Origin: Clostridiales bacterium UBA4959
Lineage (GTDB): Bacteria > Bacillota > Clostridia > Oscillospirales > CAG-272
Direction of reading: 5' to 3'
DNA length: 10,475 nt
NCBI GenBank assembly: GCA_002397345.1
Contig: DHAH01000019.1
Span: 21,088-31,562, forward strand
The translations under genes were made by a program, and so were the position numbers. The notes beneath the pieces are model-generated. The model had not been told where the DNA came from. It was given only the letters and a program-made list of their open reading frames with translations, and ran no database searches. Shown here piece by piece: positions 7,148 to 10,475 of this stretch (positions are counted from its first letter, which is position 1; the number at the start of each line of letters is the position of its first letter).

Positions 7148-8662
7148 TTATATGCAAAGCATTTCTTTTAAATTGTCATTGTCCGTTTCCGTGAAAAGTG
7201 TAACGTTGTTTTTACCGACGCTTTTTGATTTGTACATCGCCGTATCAGCTTTTTTAATCAGCTCGCTGACAGAACATATACCGAGCATCAGATTGTTTGC
7301 CACCCCGATGCTGAGCGATACTTTTTGGCTCAGATTATAATGGTCGAGGTCCATATCGGCAACGCCGCGGCAAATACGTTCGGCAATCCGGCACGCGTCG
7401 TCGGCTGATGTACCCTCAAGCAATATTACAAATTCGTCACCGCCGAAGCGAATAATTTTTGTATCGCCGCGGACATTGTTTCTTATATAAACCGCAACCG
7501 CTTCTAATATTTTATCTCCAGCCATATGGCCATACCGGTCATTGACGCTTTTTAAATTGTCAATATCAATAAATAATACGGACAGCGACGCGCCCGCACA
7601 ATCAAGGCAGCGTTCGTTTAAATATTGCTTGGTATAAAACCCTGTCAAAGGGTCGGTGATAGCTTTTTTGGCAAGCAGTTCTTTTTCCCGCTTCGCCAAT
7701 GTTACATCTGTAATCTTTAATATCTTTGCCGAGTCGCTGTATCCGGGGTCTGTGGGATATTGCGTGAGGGAGATCTGTATCACGCCGCCGGAGGTATCAA
7801 CGCTCACCTCATGCTCCACATAATTTTCTTCAAAAGAATAACCGGGAATATAATCGGCGACAAGATTCCCGTCCGTAATGCCGTAGCTGTGCAAAATACG
7901 TTTGACGGCGTTGTTGGCATATATGATCTTCCTGTGCCTGTTCACCAGCAGGACGCCCTCCGGCGAATCGGACAGCAGCCTGCGATAAATATACTCCGAG
8001 CGCATATTCATCAGTTTGTATCGCATAATTGAAACAAACATGCAGACGATAAATATCAGGATGGCTATATACATAAGGGAAATCCCAAGATGTATATGGA
8101 AAACGGCGGGCAGCACATATTCGGAAATCACGCTGATAGATACAGACAGAAATACGCCGAGAAAGATGTATTGTATCTGCGCCTTTTGTTGCGGGTCGCG
8201 CGTTAATAAATAGCGCCGGATCAGCAGGATGAGCGCGTATGCGGCGGGCAGCGTAAACGACGCGGACATTATCGGCGCGACGACGGGCAGTGAAAGCCTC
8301 CAGAACGTGGGATCGGAATAGTCAATCGGGTAAAAATAGCGCATGATTATAGTAATAGTGTTGATGCCCGCGAAAATATAAAACGCGGCATCAAGCTTCT
8401 TCCGGATCAGCCTGTACACAAAGAATAAGAAAAACATCGAAAGGCTCATCATGCAGAGCCAATAAACCGTCTTGAGAATCAATCCGAAAACAGAGGTGCT
8501 GTTATAGGTGTTGCACATCGAAAGCACCATCCACAACATAACAAAACTGATCAGGCTTAAAAACGCGTTGTGCAGCTTGTCATTGTTCTTGTTTAAAAAA
8601 ACGAAGCTCCATATGTACATCATAATGCCGAAAATGATCGCGAAGGTTAAAAATTGCAACAT
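7148..8662 (-). CDS. Membrane 7TM-PAS-GGDEF diguanylate cyclase
   Basis: A 504-residue membrane protein predicted to make cyclic di-GMP from two GTP in response to a signal. Residues 1-213 form about seven hydrophobic helices, like the 7TM sensor region found on many Firmicutes histidine kinases. A PAS-like domain follows (about 230-320; SPEGVLLVNRHRKIIYANN at 233-251), then a short helical linker and the GGDEF domain (about 335-492). The catalytic features are present: DPLTGFYTKQYL (337-348), FIDIDNLKSVNDRYGH (364-379, metal Asp366, Asn374), and RFGGDEF with GGDEF at 407-411. The inhibitory I-site, RxxD at 398-401, reads RGDT, so product inhibition may be lost or altered. An AGGGGGTG ribosome site (8668-8675, minus) is 5 nt before the ATG. 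It is the first gene of an operon with the ABC exporter and is separated from the tRNA upstream by a terminator. No clear promoter was recognised in the 140-nt leader region. Confidence 0.93.
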   Translation of the reverse strand: MLQFLTFAIIFGIMMYIWSFVFLNKNNDKLHNAFLSLISFVMLWMVLSMCNTYNSTSVFGLILKTVYWLCMMSLSMFFLFFVYRLIRKKLDAAFYIFAGINTITIIMRYFYPIDYSDPTFWRLSLPVVAPIMSASFTLPAAYALILLIRRYLLTRDPQQKAQIQYIFLGVFLSVSISVISEYVLPAVFHIHLGISLMYIAILIFIVCMFVSIMRYKLMNMRSEYIYRRLLSDSPEGVLLVNRHRKIIYANNAVKRILHSYGITDGNLVADYIPGYSFEENYVEHEVSVDTSGGVIQISLTQYPTDPGYSDSAKILKITDVTLAKREKELLAKKAITDPLTGFYTKQYLNERCLDCAGASLSVLFIDIDNLKSVNDRYGHMAGDKILEAVAVYIRNNVRGDTKIIRFGGDEFVILLEGTSADDACRIAERICRGVADMDLDHYNLSQKVSLSIGVANNLMLGICSVSELIKKADTAMYKSKSVGKNNVTLFTETDNDNLKEMLCI

Positions 8663-8803
8663 CTAAACACCCCCTCTCGCACGAATGTGCATATGTCTTT
8701 TTAAGACGTAAATTGTCCCCTTGCCCGCAAGGACAAATATCATGAAAAATACAAGGAAAGAGAAAAGTTATAACGCGAATGTACAGCACATAACGTTTAT
8801 TGC
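8663..8803 (-). promoter_or_regulatory. Leader and promoter region of the cyclase operon
   Basis: About 140 bases lie between the tRNA terminator and the cyclase start, so the operon promoter should be here. Seen on the minus strand: TATAAC (about 8767-8772) without a good -35; a hairpin of TTGTCC/GGACAA extended by TTGC/GCAA with two bulged bases (about 8713-8736); a GTCTT/AAGAC inverted repeat (8695-8707); and a small GCAC/GTGC stem right before the ribosome site. None matches a riboswitch that I recognise; in particular the GEMM c-di-GMP-I motifs are absent. Confidence 0.35.
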
Positions 8804-8832
8804 AAAAAAACAAGCCCGACAGGCTTGTTTTT
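8804..8832 (-). terminator. Intrinsic terminator of the tRNA-Leu gene
   Basis: CAAGCC (8811-8816) and GGCTTG (8822-8827) pair around CGACA, and flanking A/T runs extend the stem. On the minus strand the stem ends in seven or more T residues, a textbook intrinsic terminator 6 nt after the tRNA CCA end. The A-run/T-run symmetry means it could also act on plus-strand transcripts. Confidence 0.9.
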
Positions 8833-8837
8833 CTTCA

Positions 8838-8922
8838 TGGTGCCGCTGACCGGAATCGAACCGGTACGGTGTTATCCAACGGTTTTTGAGACCGTCGCGT
8901 CTGCCTGTTCCGCCACAGCGGC
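8838..8922 (-). tRNA. tRNA-Leu, anticodon CAA
   Basis: The minus strand folds as a class II tRNA with an 82-nt body plus an encoded CCA end (8838-8840). The 7-bp acceptor stem is GCCGCTG (5' end at 8922) with CAGCGGC (8842-8848), discriminator A (8841). The anticodon stem ACGGT/ACCGT encloses the loop CTCAAAA, giving anticodon CAA (bases 8886-8888 on the plus strand), which reads UUG leucine codons. The long variable arm and the T-arm (ACCGG/CCGGT with TTCGATT) are typical of tRNA-Leu. Confidence 0.97.
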
Positions 8923-9020
8923 ATAAACTTAATCGAGCGCTCTTATTACAATAATTTTAAAAAATTGCGTCTGATTCGCCGCGCTTATTAAATTTATGCT
9001 TAAAAAAAATTGCTGCGCCC

Positions 9021-9049
9021 ATTATAACACACCCCCGTGCGATTTGCAA
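9021..9049 (-). promoter_or_regulatory. Promoter of the tRNA-Leu gene
   Basis: On the minus strand, TTGCAA (9044-9049) and TATAAT (9021-9026) are 17 bases apart, a near-consensus sigma-70-type promoter. Transcription would start near 9014, leaving an AT-rich 5' leader of about 90 nt to be removed by RNase P. Confidence 0.8.
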
Positions 9050-9093
9050 GCAGAATTTTACTTGTATATTTAATTATTTACATTTATTAACGC

Positions 9094-9109
9094 CCTCGCA
9101 GGTGCGAGG
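9094..9109. repeat. Small perfect inverted repeat between divergent promoters
   Basis: CCTCGCA (9094-9100) and TGCGAGG (9103-9109) are perfect complements around GG. The palindrome lies between the tRNA promoter and the queG-family promoter and could be an operator or part of a small hairpin; no transcript through it is predicted from either promoter. Confidence 0.35.
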
Positions 9110-9136
9110 TTGATATAGAATCACCGCTTCCCGTTG

Positions 9137-9166
9137 TTGACAACGCCCGTCTGCGCGTGATATAAT
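9137..9166 (+). promoter_or_regulatory. Consensus promoter of the QueG-family gene, predicted to give a leaderless mRNA
   Basis: TTGACA (9137-9142) and TATAAT (9161-9166) both match the sigma-70-type consensus perfectly, with an 18-base spacer. The A of the start codon (9174) is 8 nt past the -10, which is where transcription should begin. The -35 also sits in a small inverted repeat, CGTTG/CAACG (9132-9136 with 9141-9145), which a regulator might bind. Confidence 0.8.
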
Positions 9167-9173
9167 AAATATC

Positions 9174-10040
9174 ATGATAAACAACGATTTTTTCGCCGCC
9201 GCACAGTCAATACTGACCTCCGCGTCCGTCCTTTGCGGAGAGCCGCTTCCCTTTTCCGAGTGCCGTGTCATCGCGCCGCACAAGATCGCCGCGCTGGGAT
9301 TTGAGCCGCATAGCGTGTTGATGTTCGCCGCGCCGTATTTTTCACACGATGCCGCGGGCGATACGCATTGTCAGCGCAGCATCAGTCTTTACGCCGTACC
9401 GCGCGACTATCATCTCTTTTTCGCCGAGCTGATGAACGAGCTGCGGGAGCGGCTTAACCCTCGTTTCCCCGGCGTTAAGTTCGAGTGTTTCGCGGACAAT
9501 TCGCCTATCGGCGAAGTCGGAGCAGCTTCAAAAGCGGGTTTGGGCATGATCGGCGACAACGGGCTGCTCATAAATCGCAAATACGGCTCGTTTATGTTTC
9601 TGGGCGAGCTGATCTGCGATATTCCGGCTGATGAATCGGGTAAAAAATACGAGGTCGAATTATGCGGACATTGCGGCAACTGCCGCGCGGCTTGCCCCTG
9701 CGAGTGCATCGACGGGCAGGCTGTTGACAAGCGCGCCCGATGCCTGTCGTCGCTGACACAGGCGAAATCCGCGCCCGGTGATGAAATCGAGGCGCTTATG
9801 CGCGGCGAGCGCGGGGCGGACGCAACCATTTGGGGCTGCGATACCTGCCAGCTCGTGTGCCCGTATAATATTTCACCCGAGGAAACGCCCATCGAATGGT
9901 TCCGGCGCGATTTGATACTCCGTCCAACCGAAGAAGGGCTGGCGGCAATGACCGAAGACGAGTTCGCGTCCCGTGCTTTTTCATGGCGCGGCAGGAGCGT
10001 AATCGAGCGGAATTTGAAGATTGTAGCGGAGCAAAAATAA
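9174..10040 (+). CDS. Short QueG-family (epoxyqueuosine reductase-like) iron-sulfur protein
   Basis: A 288-residue cytosolic protein. QueG uses cobalamin and two [4Fe-4S] clusters to reduce epoxyqueuosine to queuosine at the tRNA wobble position. The N-terminal DUF1730-like half contains DNSPIGEV (108-115; Asp108 aligns with the catalytic Asp of QueG by my reading) and AGLGMIGDNGLLINRKYGSFMFLGE (121-145, given as landmarks AGLGMIGDN and GSFMFLGE). The double-cluster ferredoxin part has Cys164, 167, 170 and 174 (CGHCGNCRAAC), Cys190 (ARCLSSLTQ) and CDTCQLVCPYN with Cys222, 225 and 229. It ends soon after the clusters, about 90 residues shorter than the common ~380-residue QueG, lacking the C-terminal HEAT-like part; such short forms occur in Clostridia. 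LSSLTQ replaces the usual ISYLTIE. ATG 9174 has no ribosome site and coincides with the predicted transcript start. Exact substrate is therefore likely but not certain. Confidence 0.85.
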   Translation: MINNDFFAAAQSILTSASVLCGEPLPFSECRVIAPHKIAALGFEPHSVLMFAAPYFSHDAAGDTHCQRSISLYAVPRDYHLFFAELMNELRERLNPRFPGVKFECFADNSPIGEVGAASKAGLGMIGDNGLLINRKYGSFMFLGELICDIPADESGKKYEVELCGHCGNCRAACPCECIDGQAVDKRARCLSSLTQAKSAPGDEIEALMRGERGADATIWGCDTCQLVCPYNISPEETPIEWFRRDLILRPTEEGLAAMTEDEFASRAFSWRGRSVIERNLKIVAEQK

Positions 10041-10041
10041 T

Positions 10042-10067
10042 AAACGCACCGCAAGACAGGTGCGTTT
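10042..10067 (+). terminator. Hairpin terminator after the QueG-family gene
   Basis: AAACGCACC (10042-10050) and GGTGCGTTT (10059-10067) form a perfect 9-bp stem around an 8-base loop, beginning directly after the TAA stop. The T-run is short (three T within the stem), so termination may be partial. Confidence 0.65.
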
Positions 10068-10102
10068 CAGAAACTATATCTCTTACATGAAAAATGCAAT
10101 AA

Positions 10103-10122
10103 GGCGGGGGCAAGCCCCCGCC
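10103..10122. repeat. GC-rich palindrome, probable dispersed intergenic repeat
   Basis: GGCGGGGGC (10103-10111) and GCCCCCGCC (10114-10122) are perfect complements around AA, followed by CTACAAT. This form, a G-rich palindrome ending in CCCTACAA, resembles intergenic repeats I recall in Oscillospiraceae genomes. There is no T-tract, so it is not a standard terminator. It lies between the QueG-family gene and the topoisomerase gene. Confidence 0.55.
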
Positions 10123-10162
10123 CTACAATATACAAACGTTAAAATAATAAAAGGTTCAATAA

Positions 10163-10475
10163 ATGGCAAAGAAAAACGCAGCATATGACAACCAAAGCAT
10201 TACCGCGCTGAAGGGCGCAGACCGCGTGCGTAAGCGCCCCGCGGTCATTTTTGGCTCGGACGGGCTCGAGGGCTGTCAGCATTCGGTGTTCGAAATACTC
10301 TCAAACTCTGTGGACGAAGCGCGCCAGGGTCACGGCAATACCATCGAGATCAGGGTGTTCTCCGACCACAGCATTGAAATTTCCGATTCGGGACGCGGCG
10401 TGCCGCTCGGCTGGAACGAAAAGGAGAAGCGGTATAACTGGGAGCTTATCTACTGCGAGCTTTACGCCGGCGGCA
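10163..10475 (+). CDS. GyrB/ParE-type topoisomerase ATPase subunit, N-terminal part (runs off window)
   Basis: The first 104 codons of a type IIA topoisomerase B subunit, which uses ATP to drive DNA strand passage with a GyrA/ParC partner. The GHKL ATPase features are visible: ALKGADRVRKRPAVIFGS (from residue 15; compare LKGLDAVRKRPGMYIG in E. coli GyrB), EILSNSVDEAR with the catalytic Glu and Mg-binding Asn, DSGRGVPLG (N-box/G1 box), and ELYAGG at the window edge (compare LHAGGK). The sequence departs from canonical GyrB and matches a divergent form that I recall from Oscillospiraceae, where it is paired with a GyrA/ParC-like gene; gyrB or parE cannot be decided here. ATG 10163 has a weak AAAGG ribosome site 8 nt upstream. 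No clear promoter was found between the palindrome and the start. Confidence 0.92.
   Translation, partial: MAKKNAAYDNQSITALKGADRVRKRPAVIFGSDGLEGCQHSVFEILSNSVDEARQGHGNTIEIRVFSDHSIEISDSGRGVPLGWNEKEKRYNWELIYCELYAGG

Noticed and set aside
8663..8803. Possible c-di-GMP riboswitch in front of the cyclase gene
   Set aside because: The region is short and AT-rich and lacks the conserved GEMM-I and c-di-GMP-II motifs; only small unrelated hairpins are seen.
8923..9020. Possible second RNA gene in the tRNA leader
   Set aside because: Only weak stems with A/T runs are visible, and no tRNA- or known ncRNA-like fold.
1..10475. CRISPR array, insertion sequence or prophage
   Set aside because: No direct repeats with spacers, no transposase or integrase motifs, and no target-site duplications were seen; the genes read as core chromosomal.

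Overview
This window looks like a chromosomal segment of an anaerobic Clostridia bacterium, most probably Oscillospiraceae/Ruminococcaceae-like. The support is a GyrB/ParE N-terminus of the divergent type I associate with that group, a 7TM-PAS-GGDEF protein with a 7TM histidine-kinase-like sensor region, a NatAB-type ABC-2 exporter, a tRNA with encoded CCA, and moderately GC-rich genes separated by AT-rich gaps. The assignment rests on remembered family resemblance, not on a search.

Layout from left to right: (1) the 3' end of a large plus-strand gene that resembles a carbohydrate-active or glycoside-hydrolase-like protein (1-963). (2) A short plus-strand cupin gene with a good promoter; its Shine-Dalgarno sequence points at an ATT codon upstream of the first ATG. 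(3) A very long perfect hairpin that can terminate transcription from both sides. (4) Minus-strand trkH and trkA, the channel and the NAD-binding gating subunit of a Trk/Ktr-type K+ uptake system. (5) A 457-base AT-rich gap with several palindromes. (6) A compact minus-strand operon: a membrane 7TM-PAS-GGDEF diguanylate cyclase, then a NatA-like ATPase 13 nt downstream, then a NatB-like permease overlapping it by 4 nt. (7) A minus-strand tRNA-Leu(CAA) with its own promoter and terminator. (8) A plus-strand, shortened QueG-family iron-sulfur protein whose consensus promoter lies so close to the ATG that the mRNA is predicted to be leaderless. (9) A GC-rich palindrome, then the 5' end of a GyrB/ParE gene that runs off the window.

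How the genes work together: trkA and trkH form a K+ uptake unit. The next minus-strand unit couples a c-di-GMP synthase to an ABC exporter of the Na+/drug/antimicrobial type, so the middle of the window may be an ion- or envelope-stress island, though only the gene order supports that. The flanking genes (tRNA-Leu, QueG-like, topoisomerase) are housekeeping. I found no CRISPR array, insertion sequence, phage gene or clear defence system. The most interesting points are the cyclase-exporter operon, the probable leaderless queG-family gene, the possible ATT start of the cupin gene, and the scattered perfect palindromes.
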